Assembly (NCBI RefSeq): GCF_003255815.1
Contig: NC_037673.1
Span: 86,537,856-86,601,855, forward strand
Reading direction: 5' to 3'
DNA length: 64,000 nucleotides
DNA from: Theropithecus gelada
Taxonomy: Eukaryota; Chordata; Mammalia; Primates; Cercopithecidae
Made by a program: the position numbers and the translations under genes. The number at the start of each line of letters is the position of its first letter. Position 1 is the first letter of the stretch. Below the pieces are notes generated by a model that saw only the letters and a program-made list of their open reading frames with translations, made no database searches and was not told the DNA's origin. This document shows, piece after piece, positions 24,795 to 42,618 of the stretch.

Positions 24795-26095
24795 TTTCTT
24801 TTTTATTAATTGTAGCAAAATATACATAACAAAATTTAGCATCTTAAACCATTTTAAGTGTACACTTCAGTGTCACATAAGTACACTAACAATGTTGTGC
24901 AACCGTCACCACTATCCATGTTTCCAGAACTTTTTCATCACTCCAAACAGAAACTCTATATCCATTAAACAATAACTCACTATTCTGCACTCCTCCCAGC
25001 CCCTGGTAACTTCTGTTCTACTTTCTGCCTCTGAATTTGCCTATTCTAGGCACTTCATGTGAATGAAATTATTTGTCCTTTCGTGTATGGCTTGTTTCAT
25101 GTAACATTTTCAAGGGTCATCCATGGCGTAGCATATATTATAATTTCATTCCTTTTTAAGCTTCAGTATCTCAGTCTGTTCAGGCTGTTACAGAATACCC
25201 TAGACCAGCTAACTTATAAACAGCAGAAATGTACTTCTTACAGTTCTGGAGGCGGAGAAGTTCAAGATCAAGGTGCCAGCAGATTCAGTGTCTGGCAAGG
25301 GCCCAGATTTCTTGTCCGTAGATGGTGCCTTCTCCGTGTGTCCTCACATGGTGGAAGGGGCAGGGCAGCGCCCTGGGGCGTCTTTTATGGGTGCACTAAT
25401 CCCATTCATGAGGGCTCTATTCTCACAACCTAATCACCTCCAAGCAGTCCAGCCTTCTAATGCTATCATTGGTGATTAGGTTTCAACATATAAAGTTTGG
25501 GGGGACACAAATATTAAGAACATGGCACTGAGTAATATTACATTATATGCAAATAGTATATTTTATTTATCTCTTCATCTGTTGATGGACATTTGGGTTG
25601 CTTCCGCCTTTCGGCTATTGTGATACTGCCATGAATATTGGTGTGCAAATATCCATTTGAGTACCTGTACCTTCACTTTTTTTGAATATATACCTATAAG
25701 TGGAATTGTTGGATCATATGGTAACTTATGTTTAACATTTGGCGGTTCTACCAAACTGTTTTCCACAGCAGTTGTGCCATTTTACATCTCTATCAGTCAT
25801 GCACAAGGGTTGCAGTTGCTAAATATCCTCACCAACACTTACTATTTCCTGGTTTTTTGATAAGAGTCATCCTAGTGGGTATGAAGTGGTATCACTGTGG
25901 TTTTGATCTTTGTTTCCCTAATGACTAGTGATCCTGAGCATCTTTTCATGTGATTATTGACCATTTGTATATCTTCTCAAAAGAAATGTCTTTTGTCCAT
26001 TTTTCAAATGGATTGAATGGGTATTTTGTTAAGTTTTAGGAGTTCTTTATTCTATATGGCACAGTCTTTTATACAGATACTCATTTCTTGGGTGC
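24795..26095 (-). mobile_element. L1 (old, L1M-type) 3' part, antisense, split by an LTR
   Basis: A minus-strand L1. The left part, 24795-25165, has 'caaaatatacataacaaaat' and 'atgttgtgcaaccgtcacca', 3' UTR features of mammalian-age L1. The right part, 25531-26095, is decayed ORF2 with 'ccattttacatctctatcag' and 'gatagccatcctaactgg'-like text. The MLT1 LTR at 25170-25530 interrupts it. No open frame of note. Confidence 0.82.
25170..25530 (-). mobile_element. MaLR (MLT1-type) solo LTR, antisense, inside L1
   Basis: 'ctcagtctgttcaggctgtt', 'cttacagttctggaggcgga', 'gttcaagatcaaggtgccag', 'tgtgtcctcacatggtggaa', 'taatcccattcatgagggct' and 'gattaggtttcaacatataa' are antisense MLT1 landmarks. Its neighbours on both sides are one L1, so it is younger than that L1. 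Confidence 0.85.
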
Positions 26096-27716
26096 AACAC
26101 TGTGTTTGTAGGGCCTCCTTTTATTGAGAACATTGAAATGACTCTGTTTTATCTTCACTAATTCACTTCTAAACACAAGTTGTTTCCAGTATTACCAATT
26201 ACAAATGCTTTCTTTGGTAAATATTGAATTATAGACAGCAGAGAAGTTATTAGTAGCTCATCAAATACGAAATGACAGCTTAGGAAATATAAAACCAAAG
26301 TGATTTTCAGTTAAATGGAGCACTGTTTTTCAGTTTGCCAAATGAAATTTATAATCACTGTTTAATAACAACATGCCCCCCACTAACTTTCATCACCATC
26401 ACCCCCTCCCAATACCTCTTTTCTTTTGACTTAGGCCCTAAAGAGAGTTAAAGGTGCCTCCTCAGAGGTAGATTAACCATAAAGCTGATGAAGCTTAAGT
26501 TTCAGGTCCTTTCACCAGCCTTGGCTGCTTCCAAGATCCTGTACCTAATTATGGTTTTGTAATTTTTGTTTTTTAAACAAGCCTTCCCAATATAAGCCTC
26601 CCTAATATAAGAAGGCACACAAAATCCGAATGTGCCTCTGGATATGTTTCTTCTATCTGAAATCATTATCTTAATCATTGTTGTACTTCTGGAAGGCAAG
26701 CCTGGGATCTATTAAGTATGCTGAGTTATTTATGACTAGCTTTTTTCCTTACGGAGTTTCTAGTCTGGGGTGCCAAACTACTATTCTACAGAATTCAAGG
26801 AAAATATAAGCCATGGACATTCTCATGAGCCCCAGTATGCTCCCTTAGCTTCTCCACTAAGCTCTGTCAGCACACACCACTTGCTTTGCTCTAAGAACTT
26901 ACAGGAACATGCAGGCCAAACTTTGAAAATTGGTTCCTAGTTGTTCATATGAAATGTGCGTGTCCCTTTGTACTCTGCACAGAGCCATAAATAGAATTTT
27001 GTTCTTACACGGTGGAAGAAAAGAATGCAGTTGCCAGACTTGATACCTAATCTTTGAAAATTTTGTGACCACAGCTTAGGGGTTTTCTAAATATTAGGAT
27101 ATCTTGTCAGAAGTAAAAATGAGCCTTCTGGCCCTTTATCAAATTGTATTATTTCATTAAATAAAAATGAATTTTTCTAAAAATTAAATAAATCTTAATA
27201 TATATTTTCTTGTCCTGCTGCAAAGCATTAGTGACAAAGAAATTATTCATCTATGTAAATCTTCTTGTATTAGTCTTATTTTCCCTGTAAAGTTATAATA
27301 ATAATTTAGACAATTTGTATATATTGTGATGAAGGGTATATATCAGCACAGTCCCCTTCTAAAGCCTTCTTTCTCTCAAAAAAAAAAGTGTTCAGTTTCC
27401 CTCTTTCTCCTCACCACTTCCCTTCTCCCTCTTTGCATTCTCTCCTTGTGCTTTCTTTTTCCTCCCTTTCCCGAACAATTCCATCTACAGCCACCAGTTG
27501 GTACAGAGCAAGGTGTGCATCTGCAGGAAGGGGCCCAAGCCTGGGTGTCAGAAGCCAGTCATTGTGAGAAAGGAATCCATGTGAGGAGTGCAGTGCTGCC
27601 CAGCAGGAATTGTGGGACGCTGAGTGAGTTTGGGAGGCCACCTGAGCGAGGGAATGGATAACAGCAATAGGAAGTTGGTTACATGCAGAGGAGTGGATCG
27701 GATCAGTAGATATATT
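26096..27716. other. Intron, unique
   Basis: No named repeat. Open frames around 27326-27752 on both strands overlap each other and are T/C-rich. I see no support for a gene. Confidence 0.5.
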
Positions 27717-27734
27717 AAGAATAATAAGAAGTAG

Positions 27735-27812
27735 CAGAGTGCAGTGGCTCACGCCTGTAATCCCAGCACTTCAAGAGGCTGAGGTGGGCAGATCGCCTGA
27801 ATCTAGGAGTTC
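27735..27812 (+). mobile_element. Tailless 78-base Alu 5' fragment with target-site duplication
   Basis: 'gtgcagtggctcacgcctgt', 'aatcccagcacttcaagagg' and 'ctgaggtgggcagatcgcct' are the first ~75 bases of an Alu left arm. The insert stops there with no A tail. It is flanked by aagaataataagaagtag (27717-27734) and aagaataatgagaagtag (27813-27830), 17 of 18 identical, and the 5' border TT/AAGA resembles an L1 endonuclease site. Confidence 0.85.
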
Positions 27813-28250
27813 AAGAATAATGAGAAGTAGATCTCTTACCAACACAGAAGAGTTACAAATATGGAAAGGAAGAAAACTGGAATTAACCCTGTGATGTTGG
27901 GTTGGAATTAAAAGCATTGAAATGAACTAATGAATTTCATTATATAGAGATAGATAGAGTAAAACAGATCTAAATGTGTTTGTGTGTGCATATGCATGTG
28001 TATCCTCTCTATCTACTGAGAGAGCTTAGGAGCAGCAACAGCAGTGACCATACCTAGCCCCAGATCACACTTTCTAAATATCATTCTCCCCTAAAAGAAA
28101 CCAGGACTGGGACAGAGAACATTTGAAACATCTTGGGCCAAAAACCAAACAACTGCTAGTAGAATGATGAGGATATAACCACAGGCACAGAAACCATCTT
28201 GAAAGGGTTCCCACTAGGGACAACTTGGCATCAAAACAAACAATGATAGT

Positions 28251-28535
28251 GGCCGGGTACCATGGCTTATGCCTGTAATCCCAGCACTTTGGGAGGCCAA
28301 GGCACGCAGATCGCTTAAGCCCAGAAGTTCAAGACCAGCCAGGCAACATGGCGAAACCCCATGTATACAAAAAATATAAAAATTAGGTGGGCGTGGTGGC
28401 ATGCACCTGTAGTTACTTGAGAGGCTGAGAGGTGGGAGAATGGCTTGAGCCCAGGAGGTCAAACCTGCAGTGAGCTGTGACAACACCACTGCACTCCAGT
28501 CTGGGCAATGGAGAAACACTTTGTATGACCCTATG
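28251..28535 (+). mobile_element. Alu (AluJ-like), sense
   Basis: ggccgggtaccatggcttat, both arms, with AluJ-type 'gaccagccaggcaacatggc' and 'gcttgagcccaggaggtcaa'. Divergence is high. A purine-rich tail follows. Confidence 0.92.
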
Positions 28536-28640
28536 CGAAGGAAAAGGAGAGGAAAAAGAAAAGAGAAAGAAAACGAAAAAAGAAATAAGGAAGGAGGGAG
28601 GGAGGGAGGAAGGAAGGAAAGAAGGGTAAAAGAAAGAATA
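28536..28640. repeat. GA-rich tail with (GGGA)n/(GGAA)n
   Basis: The evolved A tail of the Alu: GAAA-type units, then 'ggagggagggagggaggaag'. All purine on the plus strand, so triplex-capable. Confidence 0.9.
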
Positions 28641-28689
28641 ATGGACAATATGCTAAATAAGCAGGAATCTATTAGTGTATATTAGAAAA

Positions 28690-29365
28690 TAAATAAGTGG
28701 ATAAATCAAACATTTGGTAAGGAAAAAGATATTTACATAGTTTCAAAGAAATGCCACAGATAAAACTTCTTAATTACAAAGGGAAAAATGCTAGCTTTAT
28801 AGTGAAGAATTTGTGCAGCCACCATCTTAATCAAGTGACCAAAATGAACATCTTCGGTAATGGGACAAACTGAGTTCTTGTGCCACCTGATAGAATGCTG
28901 TAAGATGAACCTAGCATCCCTTCTGTGATTTCTAACAGTTCATAATCTAAATCTAATCATGAGAAGAATCAAATAAACTCAAATTTAAGGACACTCTACA
29001 AGAAAAACTGGCTGGTAATCATCAAAAGTGTCAAGGTTACAAAAGTCAAGGACACACGAAGACCCATTTGGGATTAAGAGTCTACAGAGACATGTCAGCT
29101 ATACAAGGCTGGATCTCTGGATCTCTGTGCTAAAAAGGAAATTACTGGTATAATAAAATGGAATCTGAGAATGATAGTACTATATCGGTGTTAATTTTCT
29201 GATTTCATGGCATCATGTTTATGTAGGAAAATGTCTTTGTAGAAAACACATTATTCAGAGGGTAGTGGGGGATCAGATTGACAATATTCAGTTGATTCAG
29301 GAAAAAAAAATTTTCTCATTGTACTCTACTTGCACCTCTTCTGTATATTTGAGATTGTTTCCAAA
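28690..29365 (+). mobile_element. Possible old L1 (L1M) 3' UTR, sense
   Basis: 'cttaatcaagtgaccaaaat', 'ctcaaatttaaggacactct', 'tcatcaaaagtgtcaaggtt', 'tgttaattttctgatttcat' and the end 'ttgtttccaaataaaattaa' are in the order of mammalian-age L1 3' UTRs. Strongly diverged. Confidence 0.5.
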
Positions 29366-29860
29366 TAAAATTAAATTTGAAAATTGCTAAAGTTGTAAGC
29401 AACTGTTTAAATTCCATAGTGCACAAGGATTTTAGGTGTTAATTGATGGTAGTGGGTAAAGAAACGCTTTGAGGTCTGTCATGAAAGTTGTCAGTGGTGT
29501 GGTCTACCCGGATGTCTTTCAACAGCATGAAAATGTGTTTATTTGTGGCTGCAAAGATCTGATTCACTTTCTAACTCTTATATAACTTGTCATTTAAATA
29601 TTAAAATCACCTCTGTACGGTTATTATTCTAAAACTCAGATAGCATAGAAAATTCAAAATAAACAAGTGGAAAGGGTAATAAAGTCCCTTGACCCTGAGA
29701 AAATCTATTCTGAAAACGTTTGAAACAAACTGCATTAGAATATGTGTAGAATAAACTTAGTTGATCATTATGAATCAGTCACTTCCTCTTTGCTCTTAAA
29801 CTTACCAATAAATTTTGGTGTCTTCTCGGTCAGAAAAAGGATGTGAGTACAGGTTTTTCC
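29366..29860. other. Intron, unique
   Basis: No recognised element. Confidence 0.5.
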
Positions 29861-29900
29861 AACACACACGCGCGTGCATGCACACACACACACGCACACA
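29861..29900. repeat. (CA)n with CGCGTGCATG core
   Basis: 'aacacacacgcgcgtgcatg' continuing into six CA units and 'cgcacaca'. About 38 bases alternate purine and pyrimidine with a CG-rich core, the composition that favours Z-DNA. Confidence 0.9.
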
Positions 29901-30303
29901 ATGTTATGTAATTTCTGTTATTAAGTGCCTGGTTGGAATATGCTAATTTCGGGAGCACACTGCTGACTGCCATTTTCTGGTGGAACACTCTTTTAAGGAA
30001 ATTTCTACAACTCCATTGTTGCTTGTGGTACTTTCTGAACAGTCCAGCAGGTGGTAGTCTAGGAGAGGAACAGTTCTCATCCTCCCCCATCCATCCCTGG
30101 ACCTACCAGCAGCCCCATTTGCAAAACAGAAAGAATGTGGACTCAGCAATGTGCCTTCTCTCCTCTGGCATAAGAATGGGATTTCCAAGGTTGTTCTCTC
30201 AAAATGGGCACTTAGAATACCACAGAAAGAAGCCAAAAATAACTTTGTGTATACATGTGACTGTGCAGTATTCTGAAGCTCAAAAATTCTTTTTTTTTTT
30301 TAA

Positions 30304-32359
<2,056 letters not shown>

Positions 32360-32827
32360 GAGATAAACACTTTTCATTTTATTGTTTAATTGATATGTAA
32401 TAATTGTATGTTTATGGGTACATAGTGACGTATTGATACATATAACATGTAATAAAAGAATTAGCATATCTATCATCTCAAACATGTATCATTACTTTGT
32501 GTTGGGAATATTCAATGTCCTCCATCTAGCACTTTGAAACTATAAAATATTGTTAACTATAGTCATCCTGTAGTGCTATAGAACACAAGAACTTAGTTCT
32601 TCTATCTAGCTGTAATTTTATATCTTTTAACAAATCTTTCCCTATCCCCCTTTTCCCCCTACCCTTCCCAGCTTCTAGTACCCTCTGTTCTACTTTTTAC
32701 TTCTATGAGATCAACATTTTTTAGCTTCCATACATGAGTGAGAACATGCAATGTCTAACTTTCTGTTCTTGGGTTATTTCACTTACCATAATGTCCTCCA
32801 GTTCCATCTGTGTTGCCATAAATGATA

Positions 32828-32905
32828 TTGGGTTGATGCAGAAGTAATTGTGATTTTTGCCATTAAAAATAATGGCAGAAATTGCAGTTACATTTGCACC
32901 AACCT
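32828..32905 (+). mobile_element. MADE1 (mariner MITE), hairpin-forming
   Basis: A 78-base palindromic element: 'ttgggttgatgcagaagtaa', 'ttgtgatttttgccattaaa', 'aataatggcagaaattgcag' and 'ttacatttgcaccaacctt'. These are the ends and centre of MADE1, the short Hsmar1 derivative, preceded by TA (32826-32827). MADE1 hairpins are the known source of the miR-548 family. Whether this copy is processed cannot be judged from sequence. Confidence 0.92.
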
Positions 32906-32907
32906 TT

Positions 32908-32941
<34 letters not shown>

Positions 32942-33234
32942 AGACAGTGTCTCACTCTGTCATCCAGGCTGGAATGCAGTGACACGAACTCAGCTTACTG
33001 CAGCCTCCACCTCAGGCTCAAGCAATCCTCCCACCTCAGCCTCCCAAGTAGCTGGGACTACAGGCACATGCCACCATGCCTGGCTAATTTTGTTTGTTTG
33101 TTTGTTTGTTTGTTTCGTAGAGACAGGGTTTTGCCGTGTTTCCCAGGCTGCTCTTGAACTCCTGAACTCAAGCAGTCCACTCACCTTGCCTCCCAAAGTG
33201 CTGGGATTACAGGTGTGAGCCACCGCACCTGGCC
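32906..33234 (-). mobile_element. Alu, antisense, with long poly-T
   Basis: A T-run of about 30 (32911-32940), gagacagtgtctcactctgt, a (TTTG)n linker (33092-33115), ending 'caccgcacctggcc'. It directly adjoins the MADE1 and lies in the L1. Confidence 0.95.
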
Positions 33235-33892
33235 ATCATTCTTTTTTATGGCTGAATAGTATTCCATTGTGTATATTTACCATTTTCCTTATCCATTCAT
33301 TGGTTATTGGACATCTAGGTTGATTCCACATCTTGGCTATTGCAAATAGTGCGGCAACAAACATGGGTGTGCAGATGTCTCTTCAATACACTGATTTTCT
33401 TTCCTTGGGATAAATGCTCAGTGGCGAGATGACTGGATCATATGTAGTTCTATTGACAATTTTTTTAGGAACATCCATACCATTCTCCATAGTGGTTATA
33501 CTAGCAGTGTAGAAGAATTCTGTTTTCTCTGCATCATCACCAGCATTTATTTTTTGTCTTTTTGATGATAGCCATCCTAACTGGGGTGAGATGATAATTC
33601 ACTGTGGCTTTGTTTTGCACTTGCCTGATGATTAGTGATGCTGAGCATTTTTTCATATATTTGTTGGCCATTTGTATAACTGTTCAGATCGTTTGCCTGT
33701 TTTATTCAGATTGCTTTTGCTGTTGAAATGTTTGAGTTCTGTGTATGTTCTGCATATTAATTATCTGTCAGATGAATAATTTACAGATATTTTCTCTCAT
33801 CCTCTAGGTTGTCTTTTTTACTTTGTTTCCTGTTGTGCAGAGGCTTTTTAGTTTGACATAATCCCATTTGTTTATAAACTAAACATTTTATA

Positions 33893-34090
33893 AAAATGCT
33901 TCAGAACATTGGTCTAGGAAAATATTTTATAAATAAGAATCTTTAGATTCTTGTAATTTTGTAAATAGATTCTTATTATATTTATAAACCTTTTATTTAT
34001 ATTTAATAGCCTTTAAAACCTTTTCTTTATATTTAATATCCTTTTATATTTATAAACCTTTTATAAATAAGAATCTATTTATAAAATTAT
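33893..34090. repeat. Inverted L1 patch and AT-rich palindrome inside L1
   Basis: 33893-33924 (aatgcttcagaacattggtc…) is the reverse complement of the L1 text expected here, and normal orientation resumes at 'gaagcatttcacctt' (34096 on). Between them, ttttataaataagaatct occurs twice (33925-33942 and 34059-34076), and 33963-33988 is an inverted near-copy of 34060-34080. Confidence 0.8.
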
Positions 34091-34661
34091 AAAGTGAAGC
34101 ATTTCACCTTGTTTTCTTCCAGTAAGTTTATAGTTTTGGGTCTTACATTTAGGTCTTTGATCCATTTTGAATTGGTTTTTGTATAGGGTGATAGTTGGGG
34201 GTCTAGATTTTTTCTTCTGCATGTGAACATCCAGGATTCCTAGCAACCTTTATTGAAGAGGCTTTCCTTTCCCCAATTAATGTTCTAGCTGCCTTCTGTC
34301 AAAAATCAGTTGGCTGTAGATAATGTGGATTAATTTTGTGTTTCTCTATTCTGTTCCATTGGTCCACTTGTCTTTGTTTATGCCAATACCATGCTGTTTT
34401 GGTTACTATAGCTTTGTAGTATATTTTGAATTCTGATAGTACAATGCCTTCAGCTTTGTTCTTTTGCTCAGGATTGCTTTAGTTATTTGAGGTCTTTTGT
34501 GATTCCACACAAATTTTAGGATTTTATTTTATTTTTTCTATTTCTGAGAAGAATATCATGGGTATTTTGGTAGGGGTTGCATCGACTCTGTAGATTGCTT
34601 TGGCTAGTATGGTTGTTTTAACAATATTAATTCTTCTGACCCATGAGGAGCATGAGATAAA

Positions 34662-35057
34662 TATTAATGAAATTTGGTTAACCAATTAAATATAGGAAGG
34701 TAAAGTGTGAGAGAGGAACATCACTTAGAAATTCCTGGCTTGAATGAATGGCTGGGCACTGATATCTTTAGTCCAAGTGGAGATCACATAAAGAGCAAGG
34801 TCTGGTGAATAAGCAGTGAAGTTGGTGAGATTTAGGAGACATTGCTAAGTACTGTATACCAATGTTTTATAGTAACTGGGTACAGAGATAGGGCTAATGA
34901 AAGAAATTGTTAATGAGTGATCAGAGAGCTAGGAAGAGAACCTGGACAGGGTTTGCAGTTGTGGGTAGAAAAGAAAGTTCAAGAGGACGCAATGCCTAAC
35001 TCTGGCTAGTGTAGGAGAGAAGTTAAATAGGATGAGAACTGAGGAACAATGCAGTCT
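34662..35057. other. Intron, unique
   Basis: No recognised element. Confidence 0.5.
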
Positions 35058-35240
35058 ACAGCAGTGGTTCCCAAAACCGTTATGTGCAGCAGAATTCCAT
35101 GGGGAACTTGTTAAAACACAGATGTTATGCCCCACACCCAGAGTTTCTGATACAGTAGGTCTGGGTGGAATCTGATCATTTGCATTTCTAATAAGTTTCC
35201 AGGTGGTACTGATTCGGCTGGTATAGGACCTACAGTATGA
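35058..35240 (+). mobile_element. MER5-type hAT-Charlie MITE
   Basis: 'cagcagtggttcccaaaacc', 'cacacccagagtttctgata', 'cagtaggtctgggtggaatc', 'atttgcatttctaataagtt' and 'tccaggtggtactgattcgg' follow MER5A from end to end, diverged. Confidence 0.75.
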
Positions 35241-35459
35241 GAAAAAGAAGTGAAATAGAGACTGCAAAGAGAGAAAGAAATCGCTTAGGAAGGGAGGTTG
35301 GTTGGTTCAAAGGAGATTTTTTGGTTTTGTTTTCTCGTGACAAGAACTAACAGAGGAGAAATTGACATCTATAGGAAAGATTTATTGTCATGGCAAGATC
35401 ATGGACGAGGCAGGAAGAACAGAAGAGATAGAGGGCTTCTCTGAGGGAGGAGTAGCAAT

Positions 35460-35489
35460 GTTTTTTGTTTTGTTTTGTTTTGTTTTCTC
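35460..35489. repeat. (TTTTG)n
   Basis: About five to six TTTTG units, a simple repeat. Confidence 0.9.
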
Positions 35490-36644
35490 TGAGGCTGAGG
35501 AAAGAATAAATGATTGGTGAACATGAAAAACTACTCTGGAGCTGAAAGTGTGGAATGTTGGCATTTGCATGTAATGCCCTCTCTTTTGTCTTAAAGGCAA
35601 GAGGCAAAGTCATTTGTTGAGAGGAATGGGTTCAAAGCATGAGATAAAAATTTTAAAAAGGTATGGAGCAGTTTCTAGACAGAACATACATAACTTAAAC
35701 TATGTTGAAAGATCATCAATAAATGGATTGCTTAGAGAGAAATCAGTGGGATTCAGTGGAGATTAGACAACTTAAATCTGTAATTGAGCCAGTCAGCAGT
35801 AATTAAATAAATGTAAGCCTTAGGATTATAATGGTAGCCTGGGTAACCTATCAAACCACATGCACAGGAAAAGTTTATTGAGCTTTTATGGAGGTTTGTA
35901 AAGAAAGGAGGACTGTGGAACATAGTAGTATATATCACTGGTACATACAAGAAAACATTTTGGTCTCTTTCTTTGAAGAACTTATTAGAAACTAAGAATA
36001 AGTAAAAACTAAAAATATTTTAAACTGATGTTTAATGAGCTTAATTCAATCCAGGTGACATTACTGAAGCAGCAATGATTATTTGTACTGCTGTTGGTTG
36101 GTACCTGGCACACTGGCACATTCCTGGTACCAGGTGCTCAGTGAATCAGTCCTAAAAGTAATGTCTATTAAGAAACACCTGGAAAATATCCTTTCTCTAG
36201 AGTTTATTTTGGTTCATTTAACTTATAAATCGCTTGAGGTATTCAATTTAGGCCTTTCCATGGAATATGGCTATATAGTATTAATAGTAAGATTTTTTAA
36301 GTATGTTCCATAAACACTTGTTTGTTTCCTCCCCTGCCCCCCCCCCCACCCTCAGATGGCTTTCATATTTCTCTACTGACTTTGTCAACACCTATGACCA
36401 TAAAAGCATATTATGTATCTTATGCTTGTTTACTACATTTTACTTAGAGGAGATTACTGACTAATTTTTTATTCAGATTATTATGATGTCATAGGTGCTC
36501 TAAAACTGATTATTGAAAGGTGATATTTCTAAAATATTCTGATCTTTTTAATCTTTTAAGTTTTTTTTAAATATTTTTCAACACACACTCTAGAATCTGA
36601 GATCTCAGGATCTCTAGCCACTTCTGTCCTCTTTCTCTACAGTC
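35490..36644. other. Intron, unique, with poly-C
   Basis: No named transposon. A C-run of about 10 lies at 36338-36347. Confidence 0.5.
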
Positions 36645-36946
<302 letters not shown>

Positions 36947-39268
36947 TCATTTTTTGATATTTAGTGTCTGATGTATTTTAAGTAAGAAAATCTTGATCAC
37001 TTAAAATATTATCTAAAATATTTACCTGAAATTTATCACTTCCTAAAATTTCAAAGTTGAACTACCAAACTTATAATACATTTGCACATTTAGGAAAATG
37101 TATGTGAGGTATTTTGCAAAGCATTATGGATACAAATGCAAATATAAGGTTTAAAAATCATCATTCTAAACATTTACTGTTAATTTTTATTGCTGAATAC
37201 TCTTCCTTGAACTATAAGGACTTCTTCTCGTCCAAGAAGTGAACTTTTACTCAAAGTCTTACTGGTCTATCCTTATTCTTTACATTTTCTTGATCATTTA
37301 AAAAAATTAAACTGTTGGATATCAAGGGTGAGAAGAACATAGAGAATGAAGGTGAAAATGCCCTTTCAGCTTATTCAATCAGAATTTGTTCCTAATTCCA
37401 GTAGCTACTATATAACATGTGAGCATGGTCATGATAATTGTGTTTTTGCCACTTCCCCATGATGTGAGGTTAACAAATCCTGATTTTCATTGTGCTTTAT
37501 TTTTTGTCAAAAGAAGGGCTCTGACTTCAAGAGAGAAGAAAAGTACTTTTTTACCTACATGCCTAGTGAGCCCAGATTCCAAAGGCCTTGGGGTTCTATG
37601 TTTCCTTACGCTGAATGGGCTTTCCAAGTGCATTGATCATGGTGGCCGCCACGGCGCAAGACTCACCTCCTGCCAGCTTTCCAGCCCCAGCAAGAGAGAG
37701 CTTATTCCTAGATAAGAAAATCCTATGGAGGACTGAATGGTACCATCCTGGGTCGCATCCCATGCAGGAACCAATCACAGGGTAACAGGTACTCTGGCCA
37801 GGCCTGGTTCATGAACAGAGTCCAATAATGGAAAGAGTCAAGCTGGTTTCATAAAAAACCACATGGAATGGAATTCCTGCCAGAAGAAAGGATTCTCTTA
37901 GCAACAGAAGGGGGCAACAGTGCTAGGCAGGCCAAAGTAACAGACATCCACTATACTTACTTTCTAAATCTGCTTGTTCATTGATACAAGTTTGGGACAA
38001 GGCCAGCAACAGCTTCTGTCACAAAATTAGGAAACTTTATCAGTGTGATATCAGTTTGTTAGAATAGTGCTTGTGATCTATCATATAACCAATGTCTCTA
38101 TATTGTCCACAAGAAATTCATAAGAAGCTATGTTTAATATTTTTTATTTTCCTGTTCCATTAATCCAATAACCTCTATTTTTTAAAAAAAACTGAGTTGA
38201 GTTTGTCATTTCTAAGGGGATTCATGCTAATACTTACAGGTTGTAAGTTTCTTAAACTAATCAGGCCAAGGTATATCCAAATTTGTATCATCATTTATTG
38301 GTAACAATCACCAGGTTTATACTCAGCTGGAAGACCCTGGCAGAACCCTGTCAGTTAAAATATTGAAAATAGCTACTGTCCAAAGCTTGCAGGTGTTCCA
38401 GGCTTCCACCCATTGAGATTAGAAGCATCTCTAGGCTTCCAGACAGGGATCCTCCAGGATGCTAGTGCAGCGCTAGACCTGCAGCCATTCTGATTGGGCA
38501 ATGCTTATGCCACACTCATTATTAAATATTTTGCATGTCACTCCTAGCTGTAATTATGTGTTGAAATATTTCTTCTAATTTTAACGTGAACCAGTCAGAT
38601 TCAGGCTGAAATACAGCATTTATTTCAGGTTTTCTTCTAGGGGGTCTCTCACACTTACTGTGTTAGAATTTCCCTGACAATTTTCTCACATGTAGAGAGA
38701 ATCCCATGTAAGATAATGAGAGTAGCCAGCAGTAACAGACATGTGCTGCTTGGAGATGCTAGAAAATCCATTTGTGGAGAAGGTTCATATGCATAGAAGC
38801 TTTCCAAAATCTGAAACGCATTCTTCTTGGAATGCATAAGCTGGCAAGTGAGCAGAGCTTTGCACAGTGTTGGGATATGACACTTCTCAGTATGTCAGTT
38901 ATGAGACTGCATTCTCCAGAGTACTGTTTGACTGTTTCTCTGTGACTGACTTGTACATGTTCGTTTGTACAAGCATCTGGTCTCGAGATGTTCCCTGGCA
39001 CGTTTTGAATCATTCCCTATTTCAGAGAGGGGAGTTACAACATGGAATTTGTAGCTAAAAATATGTAGTCCATATTCAGACTTAAAGAGCCAGTTGGTTA
39101 AAATCATTTTCATTCCTAGCCCCGTGTCTTAAGCTACTTAATGGCTGGGAAATAAGTGATTGAAAGATGGAAACAGTTTATTCTGTTTTTTAAAAATTGT
39201 TTTTTGGTGGTCACTAGAGTGCCTTAAACACAGAAAACATTTTTCTTATTTTAAAAAAACAAACAGTT
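36947..39268. other. Intron, unique
   Basis: No gene or named repeat seen. Chance open frames only. Confidence 0.5.
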
Positions 39269-39276
39269 CTCTCTCT

Positions 39277-39313
<37 letters not shown>
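39269..39313. repeat. (TC)n microsatellite
   Basis: CT repeats, one AGTC interruption near its start, about 18 uninterrupted units. Confidence 0.95.

Positions 39314-42610
<3,297 letters not shown>

Positions 42611-42618
<8 letters not shown>

Larger units (their letters stand above)
32368..34653 (-). mobile_element. L1 3' part, antisense, host of MADE1 and Alu
   Basis: A minus-strand L1 with 3' UTR at 32400-32600 ('tatcatctcaaacatgtatc', 'gttaactatagtcatcctgt'). It then resumes after the inserts at 33235 with ORF2-derived text ('atggctgaatagtattccat') and runs to about 34653. A candidate target-site duplication is gagataaa (32360-32367 and 34654-34661). All ORF2 frames are broken. It carries MADE1 (32828-32905), an Alu (32906-33234) and a rearranged AT-rich patch (33893-34090). 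Confidence 0.85.
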
